Part shown: one piece after another, positions 8,761 through 17,522 of the stretch
Position numbering within the stretch: position 1 is the first letter of the stretch
How the letters are laid out: each line of letters opens with the position of its first letter
Source: Rhodococcus sp. 14-2483-1-2
GTDB taxonomy: Bacteria > Actinomycetota > Actinomycetes > Mycobacteriales > Mycobacteriaceae
DNA: 64,000 bases
Direction: 5' to 3'
NCBI RefSeq assembly: GCF_002259405.1
Contig: NZ_NPFW01000022.1
Coordinates: 744,001 to 808,000 of the forward strand
The notes under the pieces: model-generated
The model's database searches: none
What the model was told of the DNA's origin: nothing
The model's input: only the letters and a program-made list of their open reading frames with translations
Made by a program: the position numbers and the translations under genes

Positions 8761-8826
8761 CTACCTGGGTCGTTCCTGCAGGCTCCACTCGCGCTACCTG
8801 GGTCGTTCCTGCAGGCTCCACTCCCG
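8761..8826. repeat. Two tandem 33-bp repeats upstream of gatB
   Basis: The unit CTACCTGGGTCGTTCCTGCA followed by GGCTCCACTCSCG occurs at 8761-8793 and 8794-8826 with one difference. Read on the minus strand it contains GGAGCCTGCAGGAACGACCC. Close relatives of this motif occur at 17545-17572 and 17758-17783, so this is a small interspersed repeat family and not only a local slip duplication. Confidence 0.9.
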
Positions 8827-8868
8827 TACGACGCGCGAGTAACCACGTGCACTCGTTACCGTGCACGG

Positions 8869-9363
8869 GTGACTCCCCCAGAGAAACAGACACTGGCCAT
8901 GACAGTGCTGATGACACCCGACATGGCCAACTTCTCCGGCAATGTCCACGGCGGCACGATTCTGAAGTTCCTGGACCAGGTGGCGTACGCCTGCGCCAGT
9001 CGCTACGCCGGGGCCTATGTCGTCACTCTGTCGGTCGATCGCGTCGTGTTTCGCGAACCCATCCACGTCGGAGAACTGGTCACGTTCTCGGCGTCGGTCA
9101 ATTACACCGGCCGCACCTCCATGGAGGTCGGCATCCGAGTGGAAACCGAGAACATCCAGTGCGGTGAATTACGCCACACCAACAGCTGTTACTTCACCAT
9201 GGTCGCGATCGGCGACGACGGCAAGCCGAAGACCCTGCCCCAGTTGACGCCGACCACCGAAGTCGGTGCTCAGCGTTTCGAGGCAGCGCGGCGACGGCGC
9301 GAACTGCGCCGCGAGACCGAGGAACGTGAGGCCGAAATCCAGGAGGCAGCCGGTCGTATCTGA
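8869..9363 (+). CDS. Acyl-CoA thioesterase, hotdog fold (YciA/BACH-like)
   Basis: Likely hydrolyses acyl-CoA thioesters. The 164-residue protein has the hotdog signature MANFSGNVHGGTILKFLDQVAYACASRYAG, with the catalytic-type Asp in the central helix, followed by VVTLSVDRVVFREPIHVGELVTFSA. A charged coiled C-terminal tail (ARRRRELRRETEEREAE) ends it. GTG at 8869 is chosen because the in-frame ATG at 8752 would translate straight through the 33-bp repeats and adds nothing family-like. No strong ribosome-binding site is visible. Confidence 0.85.
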   Translation: MTPPEKQTLAMTVLMTPDMANFSGNVHGGTILKFLDQVAYACASRYAGAYVVTLSVDRVVFREPIHVGELVTFSASVNYTGRTSMEVGIRVETENIQCGELRHTNSCYFTMVAIGDDGKPKTLPQLTPTTEVGAQRFEAARRRRELRRETEEREAEIQEAAGRI

Positions 9364-9377
9364 CGGCTCACCGGGAG

Positions 9378-10409
9378 TCAGCCGAAGAACGCGGCTGCGT
9401 CGTCGTATCGGGTCTGCGGTACCCGCTTGAGTTGCTTGGTGGCCTCGGCCAGAGACACCAGGCCGATCTCGGTGCCGCGCAACGAGACCATCTTGCCGAA
9501 GTCTCCCGAATGGGCCGCATCGGTGGCGTTGACGCCGAATCGTGTTGCGAGAACGCGGTCGTACGGGGTCGGCGTCCCACCGCGCTGGACGTGGCCGAGC
9601 ACCGTGGTGCGTACTTCCTTGTTGATGCGACGCTCGATCTCCACGCCGAGCTGGTGGGCAACCCCGGTGAAACGAACGTGGCCGAACTCGTCGATACCGC
9701 CGTCGAGAAGCTTCATCGAGCCCTCCATCGGCTTGGCACCCTCGGCGACGACACAGATGAAGTGCGAGTCTCCACGCTGAAAACGCTTGCGCACCAACGT
9801 GCACACTTCTTCGACGTCGAACGGCTGCTCGGGGATCAGTGTCATGTGCGAACCGGACGCCAGGCCTGCGTGCAGAGCGATCCACCCCGCGTGCCGACCC
9901 ATCACCTCGACCAGCATCACGCGCTGATGGGATTCTGCGGTGCTGTGCAGGCGGTCGATCGCATCGGTGGCGATCGTCAGCGCCGTGTCGAAGCCGAATG
10001 TGACGTCGGTGCAGTCGATGTCGTTGTCGATCGTCTTGGGCACACCGACAACGGGCACACCCTCCTCCGACAGCCACGCAGCAGCGGTGAGGGTCCCTTC
10101 ACCACCGATCGGGATCAACACGTCGATGCCGTTGTCCTCGAGAGTCTGCTTGACCCGATCGAGTCCGGCGCGCAACACATCCGGATTGGTGCGCGCGGTG
10201 CCGAGCATCGTGCCGCCCTTGGTGAGCAACCGGTCGTTGCGGTCGTCGTTGCGCAGTTGCACCCGACGGTCTTCGAGAAGCCCGCGCCATCCGTCCTGGA
10301 AACCGACGACCGTGGAGCCGTACCGCGCGTCCGCGGTGCGTACGACTGCGCGAATCACCGCATTGAGCCCTGGGCAATCGCCGCCTCCGGTCAGAACTCC
10401 GATGCGCAT
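9378..10409 (-). CDS. pfkA: ATP-dependent 6-phosphofructokinase
   Basis: Phosphorylates fructose 6-phosphate in glycolysis. 343 residues, starting with the nucleotide loop MRIGVLTGGGDCPGLNAVIR. IGGEGT (101-106) has Gly at the position that distinguishes ATP from pyrophosphate users, while VPKTIDND (Lys125, catalytic Asp128) has the Lys typical of the long actinobacterial group III enzymes. EVMGRHAGWIALHAGLASG and LGHVQRGGTPTPYDR give the sugar-phosphate site. The gene stands alone with its own upstream gap. Confidence 0.95.
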   Translation of the reverse strand: MRIGVLTGGGDCPGLNAVIRAVVRTADARYGSTVVGFQDGWRGLLEDRRVQLRNDDRNDRLLTKGGTMLGTARTNPDVLRAGLDRVKQTLEDNGIDVLIPIGGEGTLTAAAWLSEEGVPVVGVPKTIDNDIDCTDVTFGFDTALTIATDAIDRLHSTAESHQRVMLVEVMGRHAGWIALHAGLASGSHMTLIPEQPFDVEEVCTLVRKRFQRGDSHFICVVAEGAKPMEGSMKLLDGGIDEFGHVRFTGVAHQLGVEIERRINKEVRTTVLGHVQRGGTPTPYDRVLATRFGVNATDAAHSGDFGKMVSLRGTEIGLVSLAEATKQLKRVPQTRYDDAAAFFG

Positions 10410-10510
10410 CGATTTTCGCCTCTCTGCTCGCAGGTCCGTGAAGCGGACCCGGTGACGGACGTCAGCCTAATCGGGCGTGGGATGCTGCGCGCGTCGGTAC
10501 CGTTCGGTGC

Positions 10511-11173
10511 TCACTTCGGTGTGACGACGCCGGTCTCGTAGGCCAGTACGACCGCCTGGGCGCGGTCGCGCAGTCCGAGCTTCGCGAGAACCTTGCCGAC
10601 ATGCGTTTTCACGGTCTGCTCGGCCAGGAACAGTGAACCTGCTATCTCCGAGTTGGACATACCGGTCGCGATCAGTTCGAGAACCTCGCGTTCCCGCGGA
10701 GTCAGATCACTCAGACGCGGAGACGTGTGGCGCCGCGCTCCCCGACGGGAGGTGACGTCGGCGATGAGCCGTCTCGTCACCGACGGTGCCAGCAACGCGT
10801 CGCCTGCGGCGACGACCCGAACACCTCTGATCAACTCCTCGGCCGGCGCATCCTTGAGGAGAAAACCACTCGCTCCGAGAGCCAGAGCCTCGTAGACGTA
10901 ATCGTCGATGTCGAACGTCGTCAGCATCAGAATGCGCACCGGCGACGGAAGTGACGCAGAGAGAATCGCCCGAGCAGCATCGAGACCGTTCATCTCGGGC
11001 ATCCGGACGTCCATCAGCACCACGTCGGGCAACAGCCGGGCGACCTCGCTGACCGCGGTCCTGCCGTTGTCGGCGTCTCCGACCACCGAGATATCGGCTT
11101 GAGCACCGAGAAGTGCACCGAACCCCTGCCGCACCATTGCTTGGTCGTCGGCGATGAACACCGTTGTAGCCAC
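10511..11173 (-). CDS. NarL/FixJ-family response regulator
   Basis: 220 residues from GTG 11173. The receiver domain (1-125) has the acidic pair at 9-10, phosphoacceptor Asp55 in LMDVRMPE, and Lys in LLKDA. The C-terminal LuxR helix-turn-helix has LTPREREVLELIATGMSNSEIA...TVKTHVGKVLAKLGLRDRAQAV. The upstream frame stays open, but the start is set 10 nt after the histidine kinase stop, where homology begins (ATTVFIADDQ). It is co-transcribed with the kinase. Confidence 0.93.
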   Translation of the reverse strand: MATTVFIADDQAMVRQGFGALLGAQADISVVGDADNGRTAVSEVARLLPDVVLMDVRMPEMNGLDAARAILSASLPSPVRILMLTTFDIDDYVYEALALGASGFLLKDAPAEELIRGVRVVAAGDALLAPSVTRRLIADVTSRRGARRHTSPRLSDLTPREREVLELIATGMSNSEIAGSLFLAEQTVKTHVGKVLAKLGLRDRAQAVVLAYETGVVTPK

Positions 11174-11183
11174 GCGCAACAGC

Positions 11184-12422
11184 CTAGGCGAGTTCGTTCC
11201 GGAAAACCGATGCCGCCGAGATCGGCATGCCGTTCGGAACGTGTACCGCGACCTCGAATCCGCCGTCGGGCAGAGGGGTGGCATGAAGCCAGCCGTGCGC
11301 CGCGCGTGCACGATCGCGCATACCCGATATCCCGTGCCCACCGGTATCGGGTCGAGTGGTGCGTTCGACACCGGCGCTCGGTGGAGGCGCATTGACCACG
11401 GTCATGACGACGGTGCTCGGCCCCACGGTGATGTCGACGGTCACCGCTGCCTCGGGGGCGTGCCGAGCGGCATTGGACAGCGACTCCTGCAGAATTCGGT
11501 ACAGCGCCAAACCTGTTGTGTCGGCTACCGATTCGACCTGCCCAGTGACAGTCCACCGCACGTCCATACCGGCCTTGCGGCTCGCGTGCAAGGTACGTTC
11601 GAGATCGAGTGCGTTCGGTGCCGGCGCGTCCTGCCACTGCTGTCCGTCGCTGCGCAGCACACCCAGCATTCCCCGGATCTCGTTGAGCGCCTCCCGTGCG
11701 GTGGCCGCGATCGACTCGAATTCCACTGCTGCAGAGACGGACACGTCATCGAGTCGGTACGGCGCACTCTGCGCCTGCACCACGACCATCGACATGTGGT
11801 GCGCAACGACGTCGTGCAGATCGCGGGCGATCTTGGCTTTCTCCTCGAGTACGGTGCGTCGGGTGCGCTCGAGCTCACTGACTTCCTCTTGCTGCGCGAG
11901 CTGCCTACGGGAGAGAACGAGCCAGCGGATCAACAGTCCGAACACCACGACCGCAGTCAGACCCACCGCCCAGCCGACGCCGTCCGAGCCCGGCATGTAG
12001 GCGAAGAACACCAGCATGCTGGCCAACCAGGCCACGAGCAGTACCGACACCGGCGAGCGCAGAGCGACGGCGAACAACAACGCCAGAAGGACGAGTACGT
12101 GCACTACCTGCCACGGGTAGTCGTAGCCGGGAACGCGGTCGAACGCTACCGGGATCACCAGAGCGAACAGCGCCGAGACGGCCCATCCCAGTGCGGGATT
12201 GACGCGGATCAACGCGAACGGAAACGCGGCCAGTGCGCCGACGATGGGCAGTAGCGGACCCGAGACCTCGTGTGTGACCGGCAAAGTCGGCCACGCAATC
12301 GAATACAGCATTGCCGTGACCGCCACGATCAGCACGTCGATCGAGCGGAATCCACCGATTCGAGTCGGCACTCGACGCCGCACCGCTGTGAGCTCGCCTT
12401 TTGCTGATCTGTTCTTGCGCAC
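11184..12422 (-). CDS. Sensor histidine kinase (NarL-type, HisKA_3)
   Basis: 412 residues from GTG 12422. The N-terminal ~150 residues contain about six hydrophobic helices with almost no extracellular loop, suggesting a membrane-state or intramembrane sensor (DesK/LiaS-like in plan). A linker coiled coil (LAQQEEVSELERTRRTVLEEKAKIA) leads to the phosphorylation helix ARDLHDVVAHHMS, then a HATPase with ILQESLSNAARHA and GGHGISGMRDRA. It forms an operon with the regulator and diverges from the phospholipase A2 gene. Confidence 0.92.
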   Translation of the reverse strand: MRKNRSAKGELTAVRRRVPTRIGGFRSIDVLIVAVTAMLYSIAWPTLPVTHEVSGPLLPIVGALAAFPFALIRVNPALGWAVSALFALVIPVAFDRVPGYDYPWQVVHVLVLLALLFAVALRSPVSVLLVAWLASMLVFFAYMPGSDGVGWAVGLTAVVVFGLLIRWLVLSRRQLAQQEEVSELERTRRTVLEEKAKIARDLHDVVAHHMSMVVVQAQSAPYRLDDVSVSAAVEFESIAATAREALNEIRGMLGVLRSDGQQWQDAPAPNALDLERTLHASRKAGMDVRWTVTGQVESVADTTGLALYRILQESLSNAARHAPEAAVTVDITVGPSTVVMTVVNAPPPSAGVERTTRPDTGGHGISGMRDRARAAHGWLHATPLPDGGFEVAVHVPNGMPISAASVFRNELA

Positions 12423-12459
12423 GCACCGAGCCTAGGGAGTGCGGGCCGACGAGGTCGTC

Positions 12460-12495
12460 ATACCTGGGTATCAGTTCCGTGCAGTATCCAGGTAT
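12460..12495. promoter_or_regulatory. Pair of ATACCTGG-type sites, candidate response-regulator operator
   Basis: ATACCTGGGTAT at 12460-12471 and GTATCCAGGTAT at 12484-12495 are near-palindromes in themselves and inverted copies of one another, with centres 24 bp apart. They lie in the 166-bp divergent gap between the kinase start (12422) and the PLA2 start (12589). This is the expected place for autoregulation and control of the phospholipase operon. Binding is inferred. Confidence 0.5.
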
Positions 12496-12588
12496 CGGTA
12501 GGACCCTCCGAACGTCCGAGGCAGGCACAGCAGAACGAGACTTCGGCGCGATGTTCGATGAGTCCCCGGCTCCCTAGCGTCGAAAGCC

Positions 12589-13245
12589 ATGAACAGGAAC
12601 ACTTCTCGCGCCGTGATGGGCGCGGTCGCAGCGATGGTGGCGGTGATGGCGACAACCGGCGCAGCATCGACACCACCGGCCGCCGACACGACTTCACTTG
12701 TCGCGGTCTCGGTACACGCACTGGTCACCGAGTCCGCGGACGCCGCCGCCCTGACCATCCCCGACGACTTCGGGTCCGTGATGGGGTACCGCCCGCGGGT
12801 GCAGGACGGCATGGCGGAGAACCCTCGCGGTGACTGCTCGTCACCGGTCCCGCTGCCGTCCGAGTTCGATTCCGCATGCAAGGCCCACGATCTGGGCTAC
12901 GACCTGATCCGGTACGCCGCTGCGACAGGGACAACAGTGGACCCGCAGTGGCGCAGATCGATCGATGCCCAGCTGGAAGAGCGCATGCACGCCGCCTGCA
13001 CGGACCGGACCGACGACGGGCCTCGCCAGATCTGCAATGCTGCCGCATCGGTGGCTGCCACGGCCGTCGACGTCAATTCCTGGCGACAGTCCTTCGGCGC
13101 ACCTGTGTCCGAGCCCGCGCTGCCGTTCGCGGCGGTCGGCGCGGGCATCGCTCTGATTGCGCTGTCGGTCATCGCAACCGACCGATATGCGCGCCGACGC
13201 CGGCTGTCCACCGAACCGGTGTCCCGGCCGATCGAACCCGCATGA
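12589..13245 (+). CDS. Secreted/anchored prokaryotic phospholipase A2-like protein
   Basis: 218 residues. A signal peptide (about 1-26) is followed by a domain with GDCSSPVP and FDSACKAHDLGYDLIRY. The latter is the CxxHDxxY-type motif of the bacterial PLA2 family (His-Asp catalytic dyad and calcium site). A second Cys pair is present (AACTDR, QICNAA). A hydrophobic helix near the C-terminus (FAAVGAGIALIALSVIA) followed by Arg residues would anchor it in the membrane. The stop overlaps the next start (ATGA), giving a two-gene operon. A TAGCGT element 8 nt before the ATG suggests a leaderless transcript (inference). Confidence 0.82.
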   Translation: MNRNTSRAVMGAVAAMVAVMATTGAASTPPAADTTSLVAVSVHALVTESADAAALTIPDDFGSVMGYRPRVQDGMAENPRGDCSSPVPLPSEFDSACKAHDLGYDLIRYAAATGTTVDPQWRRSIDAQLEERMHAACTDRTDDGPRQICNAAASVAATAVDVNSWRQSFGAPVSEPALPFAAVGAGIALIALSVIATDRYARRRRLSTEPVSRPIEPA

Positions 13246-14636
13246 TCGCGCCGGTCGTCGGAGTCACCGGAATTGCCGATACGGCTACCCCGTCCACCCC
13301 GCCTGCGACGAGTGTCCTACTCCCCCGAATCGGCACCTCGGTGGCACTCACCGTTGCGGTGATGGTGTCGTCGGCTCCCTCCTTGCTCCCCCGTCCGGCC
13401 GTCACCCAGGCCTTGCTCACCGGCGTGCTGATGGCGAGTGCGCTCGCGGTCGCATGGTCGGCCCGTCGCGCGTTCGGCTCACCCACACCCGCTCGACCAC
13501 GTCTGCAAGCCTGGTCGGCGAGTGCAGGCACACTGATGTCGATCGGTTCGATGACCGCGAACGTCATGTGGCAGAATCGATTACGGGTCGCCATGGATGT
13601 CGGGACGGTGAACTGGCGGTACGCAGCGGAGGTCGCGGCAGGGGCAATCTGCGTTGCAGTGGTTCTCTGCGGACTCGGCCGTGCGGCCACCGGGTTCGGC
13701 TGCGCACTCGGCGGGGGTCGAACGATGATCCTGATTGCCGTCGCAGGCCTTCTGTCGTATTCCGTTGCCGCGCCCACGGTCGGGTCTGTCATCCGAAACT
13801 CGTTCTCGGCCTCGAACTCCGTTGTAGACGAGACGATGCTCGCTCCGAGTTCGAACGCGAGATCAGGAGCTCCGTCCTCGCTCGTCCCGTGGCGCACGCT
13901 CGGCAGAGAGGGCAGGAAGTTCGTCTCCGGCGGTCTCGATCCCAGCACCGTGCGGGTCTACGTAGGGCTCGATTCGGCCCCGACACTCGATCAGCGAGTC
14001 GCGTCGGCCGTCGCCGACATGGATCGAGCCGGTGCATTTCAGCGCAGCGTCGTGATCGTCGCGATACCGACCGGATCGGGGTGGGTGGACGAGAACGCTG
14101 TCACCGGTGCCGAAAGCAGATTCGGCGGTGATGTCGCCACCGTGGCGGTGCAGTACTCGAACGCGCCCAGTTGGGCGACATTCCTGTTCGCCGAGGACGA
14201 CGCGCGCAGTTCCGCGGACGCGGTGGTTCGCGCGGTCGCGGAGCGCGCGGCATCGGAACCTACACCGCCCGACGTCATCGTGTACGGCCAGAGTTTGGGC
14301 GCGGTGGCGGGCAGCGACGCATATCTCTCTATCGGGCGGAGCAATCCGGGTGTCTGCGGTGCCGTCTGGGCGGGACCGCCCGCCGGAGCCGTGAACACCG
14401 AGGGCGCAACGGTACTGGCGAATTCTTCGGACCCGGTGGTTCGATGGTCGGCCGACCTGCTGTGGTCACCACCGAACACGTCCAATACCCGACCCGACGC
14501 ACCGATGCCGATGTGGCTCCCGATCGTCGGCTTCGTCCAGACGTCCGTCGATCTCGCCGCTGCGCTCGATGTCGGTGCCGGTCACGGCCATCGGTACGGA
14601 ACCGACCAGGGCACCACGATGCACCGGTGTCGTTGA
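13242..14636 (+). CDS. Membrane alpha/beta-hydrolase of the Abhydrolase_9 family
   Basis: 464 residues from the ATG overlapping the PLA2 stop. The N-terminal ~190 residues hold about five membrane helices. The C-terminal domain has the family landmarks VRVYVGLDSAPT, VIVAIPTGSGWVDE, the nucleophile elbow YGQSLGA, and a late HGHRYG supplying the likely catalytic His. Substrate is unknown; lipid esters are plausible from the family and from the phospholipase upstream. The start is fixed by the 4-nt overlap; the frame stays open further upstream inside the PLA2 gene, but without homology. Confidence 0.85.
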   Translation: MIAPVVGVTGIADTATPSTPPATSVLLPRIGTSVALTVAVMVSSAPSLLPRPAVTQALLTGVLMASALAVAWSARRAFGSPTPARPRLQAWSASAGTLMSIGSMTANVMWQNRLRVAMDVGTVNWRYAAEVAAGAICVAVVLCGLGRAATGFGCALGGGRTMILIAVAGLLSYSVAAPTVGSVIRNSFSASNSVVDETMLAPSSNARSGAPSSLVPWRTLGREGRKFVSGGLDPSTVRVYVGLDSAPTLDQRVASAVADMDRAGAFQRSVVIVAIPTGSGWVDENAVTGAESRFGGDVATVAVQYSNAPSWATFLFAEDDARSSADAVVRAVAERAASEPTPPDVIVYGQSLGAVAGSDAYLSIGRSNPGVCGAVWAGPPAGAVNTEGATVLANSSDPVVRWSADLLWSPPNTSNTRPDAPMPMWLPIVGFVQTSVDLAAALDVGAGHGHRYGTDQGTTMHRCR

Positions 14637-14664
14637 TGGTGGTACTCCGAGACGACACCGTGCG

Positions 14665-15747
14665 TCAGTCGAGCAGACCCACGCGCCCGCCGAGCCAGTC
14701 CATCTCCTGTTCCAGCGCCGGAGCCCAGACCTGCATCGAGTGTCCACCGGGCAGCTCGCTGTAGTGCACGTCGAGGCCCGCAGCCTCTGCTGCCCTGTAC
14801 GCTCGCTCGGTCTGCGGCCGGAACTCTTCGTCGTCGGCTCCCACGACGAAGGCACCGGCCGAATCGGGAAAGCTGGTGCGCGAGAGTATGTTCAGCGGAG
14901 TCGTGCGCTCGAAACGCGCCTCGTTCGCCGGGGTGTCCGTGCCGTATGCCGCTGCAACGGATTCACTTCTCGTGCCCCGACGTTGCTCGTCCTCACCGGA
15001 GATATCGAGAAAGGTGGGGTACACCGACGGTGCCGTCACCGCCAGCTGCAGCGCGCACGTTCCCCCATAGGAATAGCCGCCGACCGCCCAGGCCCTCGGA
15101 TCCGAGGACACCCGAAAATTCGACCGAATCCACTGCGGCACATCGACCGACAAGTACGTCGCGGCATTTCCGAGATCCGAATCCATGCACATCGGATTCG
15201 CCTCGGTGTCCCCCAGGCCGTCGGCCACCACGACGATCGGGGCCGCGCCGCCGTGACGTGCTGCGAAGTCGTCCATCGTCTGGGCCAGACGACCACCCTC
15301 GATCCAGTCGACGACATGACCGGGTTGACCGGTGAGCAGCACCAGCACCGGTAGGTCGCTCGCGCCGGCATCGTACGACGCCGGAACGTAGACGGTCGCG
15401 GACCGCGCGGCGAAGTGCGACACCGTGCCCGGCACGTCCACGTCGACCAACCTGCCGGTGCCCTCGGCCTGCACGGCCGGTCGGTGGCCCAGTGCCACGG
15501 CCGCCGTCGGGTATCGAGTGACGGTCAGATTGGTGAGCACTGTCGCCGCCACCAGAAGCGAGGCACCGAGACCGAGAGCGCTCAGCGCGCCGAACACCGT
15601 TCCCAGGGCTCGGCCCCGCCGGACCCTCAGGACGACAGCAAGGACCAGAACCGCCGCCACGACAGCGGTCGCAGTCAACGCGACCGCGGGCACTGCACCG
15701 GACAGCAGGGGCAGATGAGCCAGATCGGCAGCCCACCGATGCAGCAC
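14665..15747 (-). CDS. Membrane-anchored esterase of the mycolyltransferase/esterase D superfamily
   Basis: 360 residues. Two or three N-terminal membrane helices (VPAVALTATAVVAAVLVLAVVL, VFGALSALGLGASLLVAATVL) are followed by an extracellular alpha/beta-hydrolase: LPVLVLLTGQPGH, the CMDSD segment, nucleophile elbow GGYSYGGTCA, and GGHSMQVW with the catalytic His. This resembles putative esterases related to antigen-85 proteins. It starts 6 nt after the gatA stop on the same strand, so it is probably the last gene of a gatC-gatA-esterase operon. It converges on the hydrolase gene at 14636. Confidence 0.83.
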   Translation of the reverse strand: MLHRWAADLAHLPLLSGAVPAVALTATAVVAAVLVLAVVLRVRRGRALGTVFGALSALGLGASLLVAATVLTNLTVTRYPTAAVALGHRPAVQAEGTGRLVDVDVPGTVSHFAARSATVYVPASYDAGASDLPVLVLLTGQPGHVVDWIEGGRLAQTMDDFAARHGGAAPIVVVADGLGDTEANPMCMDSDLGNAATYLSVDVPQWIRSNFRVSSDPRAWAVGGYSYGGTCALQLAVTAPSVYPTFLDISGEDEQRRGTRSESVAAAYGTDTPANEARFERTTPLNILSRTSFPDSAGAFVVGADDEEFRPQTERAYRAAEAAGLDVHYSELPGGHSMQVWAPALEQEMDWLGGRVGLLD

Positions 15748-15753
15748 CTCGAA

Positions 15754-17226
15754 CTACCTCAGATCGCCGCGAGCGGCCTCGTATGCGGCACCTACGCGGT
15801 AGAGCCGCTCGTCCGCGAACGCCGGAGCCATGATCTGCAGACCCACGGGAAGTCCGTCCTCGGAGGCGAGACCCGACGGTACCGACATCGCGCAATGACC
15901 CGCGAGGTTCGTCGGCAGCGTGCAGAGGTCGTTGAGGTACATCGCCATCGGATCGTCCACCTTGTCCCCCAACGGGAATGCCGTCGTCGGGGTCGTCGGC
16001 GACACCAGCACGTCGACCTTCTCGTATGCGGCATCGAAGTCACGGGCGATCAACGTGCGCACCTTGAGGGCCGAGCCGTAATAGGCGTCATAGTATCCCG
16101 CGGACAGGGCGTACGTCCCGATCATGATGCGACGCTTGACTTCCGGTCCGAACCCCTGCGCGCGCGTGGTGGCCATGACCTGCTCGGCGCTGTGCTTGCC
16201 GTCGTCGCCCGCCCGCAATCCGTACCGCATGCCGTCGAACCGAGCCAGGTTGGACGACACCTCCGACGGAAGAATCAGGTAGTAGGCGGCCAATGCGTGC
16301 ACGAAGTTGGGGCACGACACCTCGACCACCTCGGCACCGAGTTCGGTGAGTGTCGCCACTGCGGTATCGAAGGACGAGATGACACCCGGCTGGTACTTGT
16401 CCGAGTGCAGTTCCTTGACGACACCGACGCGCACGCCCGTCAGGTCACCGCGAGCACCCTCACGTGCCGCTGCGACCACCGGTCGAACTGCCGTCTCCAC
16501 CGACGTGGAGTCCCGCGCGTCGTATCCGGCGATGACCTCGTGCAGCAACGCGGTGTCGAGCACGGTCCGGCCACACGGGCCGCCCTGATCGAGTGACGAG
16601 GCACAGGCGATCAGTCCGTAGCGCGAGACGCTGCCGTAGGTCGGCTTGGTTCCCACTGTGCCGGTCAGTGCCGCCGGCTGACGGATCGATCCGCCGGTGT
16701 CGGTGCCGATGGCCAGCGGGGCCTGGTACGACGCGAGCGCCGCAGCGCTGCCGCCGCCCGAGCCGCCGGGGATGCGGGTGGTGTCCCAGGGGTTCTTGGT
16801 CGGTCCGTAAGCCGAGTTCTCGGTGGACGAGCCCATCGCGAACTCGTCCATGTTGGTCTTGCCCAGCACCGGAATGCCTGCTGCGCGCAGCTTGGTGGTC
16901 AGCGTCGCGTCGTACGGCGACATCCACCCGTCCAGAATCTTGGATCCGGCCGTCGTCGGCATGTCGGTCGTGGTGAACACGTCCTTGAGGGCCAACGGCA
17001 CGCCGGCCAGAGCCGATGCCGGTGCATGTCCCGCAGTCAATCCCGCATCGACGTCGGTCGCCGCTGCGAGCGCCTCGGCTCCTGCGACATGCAGAAAAGC
17101 GTGCAGGTCGCCATCGACCTCGGAGATTCGGTCGAGATGCGCCCGAGTCACCTCGACGGCGCTGATCTCACGCGCGTGGATACGGGTGGCGAGCTCGGAC
17201 GCGTCGAGCTTCGTCAGGTCGGTCAT
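15754..17226 (-). CDS. gatA: Aspartyl/glutamyl-tRNA amidotransferase subunit A
   Basis: Amidase that releases ammonia from glutamine for the GatCAB transamidation reaction. 490 residues of the amidase-signature family. The catalytic Lys is in PLALKDVF and the Ser-cisSer-Lys signature region is GGSGGGSAAALAS...GTDTGGSIRQPA. Upstream gatC overlaps by 4 nt. Confidence 0.97.
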   Translation of the reverse strand: MTDLTKLDASELATRIHAREISAVEVTRAHLDRISEVDGDLHAFLHVAGAEALAAATDVDAGLTAGHAPASALAGVPLALKDVFTTTDMPTTAGSKILDGWMSPYDATLTTKLRAAGIPVLGKTNMDEFAMGSSTENSAYGPTKNPWDTTRIPGGSGGGSAAALASYQAPLAIGTDTGGSIRQPAALTGTVGTKPTYGSVSRYGLIACASSLDQGGPCGRTVLDTALLHEVIAGYDARDSTSVETAVRPVVAAAREGARGDLTGVRVGVVKELHSDKYQPGVISSFDTAVATLTELGAEVVEVSCPNFVHALAAYYLILPSEVSSNLARFDGMRYGLRAGDDGKHSAEQVMATTRAQGFGPEVKRRIMIGTYALSAGYYDAYYGSALKVRTLIARDFDAAYEKVDVLVSPTTPTTAFPLGDKVDDPMAMYLNDLCTLPTNLAGHCAMSVPSGLASEDGLPVGLQIMAPAFADERLYRVGAAYEAARGDLR

Positions 17227-17522
17227 TCGCTCTCTCCCAGAATCTGCGGCACCGCGAAACGGCCCTCCTCGGCGTTCGGTGCACCGGACAGCGATTGCTC
17301 CGGCGTCAGGCCGGGAACGATCACGTCGGGACGCGTCACATTCACGATGTCACTGGGGTTGGCCGTCGGCGGAACGTCGTCCGTCGCCACCTCCGCCACT
17401 GCCTTGACGTGATGAAGAATCGAATCCAACTGGCCGGCGAACTCGTCGAGTTCGGCGTCGCTGAGAGCCAAGCGCGACAGCCGGGCGAGGTGAGCGACCT
17501 CGTCGCGGGAGATGTCTGGCAC
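17223..17522 (-). CDS. gatC: Aspartyl/glutamyl-tRNA amidotransferase subunit C
   Basis: 99-residue small subunit that helps GatA fold onto GatB. It has the usual start ISRDEVAHLARLSRLALSDAELDEFAGQLDSIL and the Pro-rich linker with DVPPTANPSDIVNVTRPD. It overlaps gatA by 4 nt and is the first gene of the operon. Confidence 0.95.
   Translation of the reverse strand: MPDISRDEVAHLARLSRLALSDAELDEFAGQLDSILHHVKAVAEVATDDVPPTANPSDIVNVTRPDVIVPGLTPEQSLSGAPNAEEGRFAVPQILGESE

Noticed and set aside
8761..8826. Possible CRISPR-like repeat
   Set aside because: Only two directly abutting units, no spacers and no cas genes in the window.
8752..8868. N-terminal extension of the thioesterase from an upstream ATG
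   Set aside because: The extension translates the 33-bp tandem repeats and has no family similarity; homology begins after the GTG at 8869.
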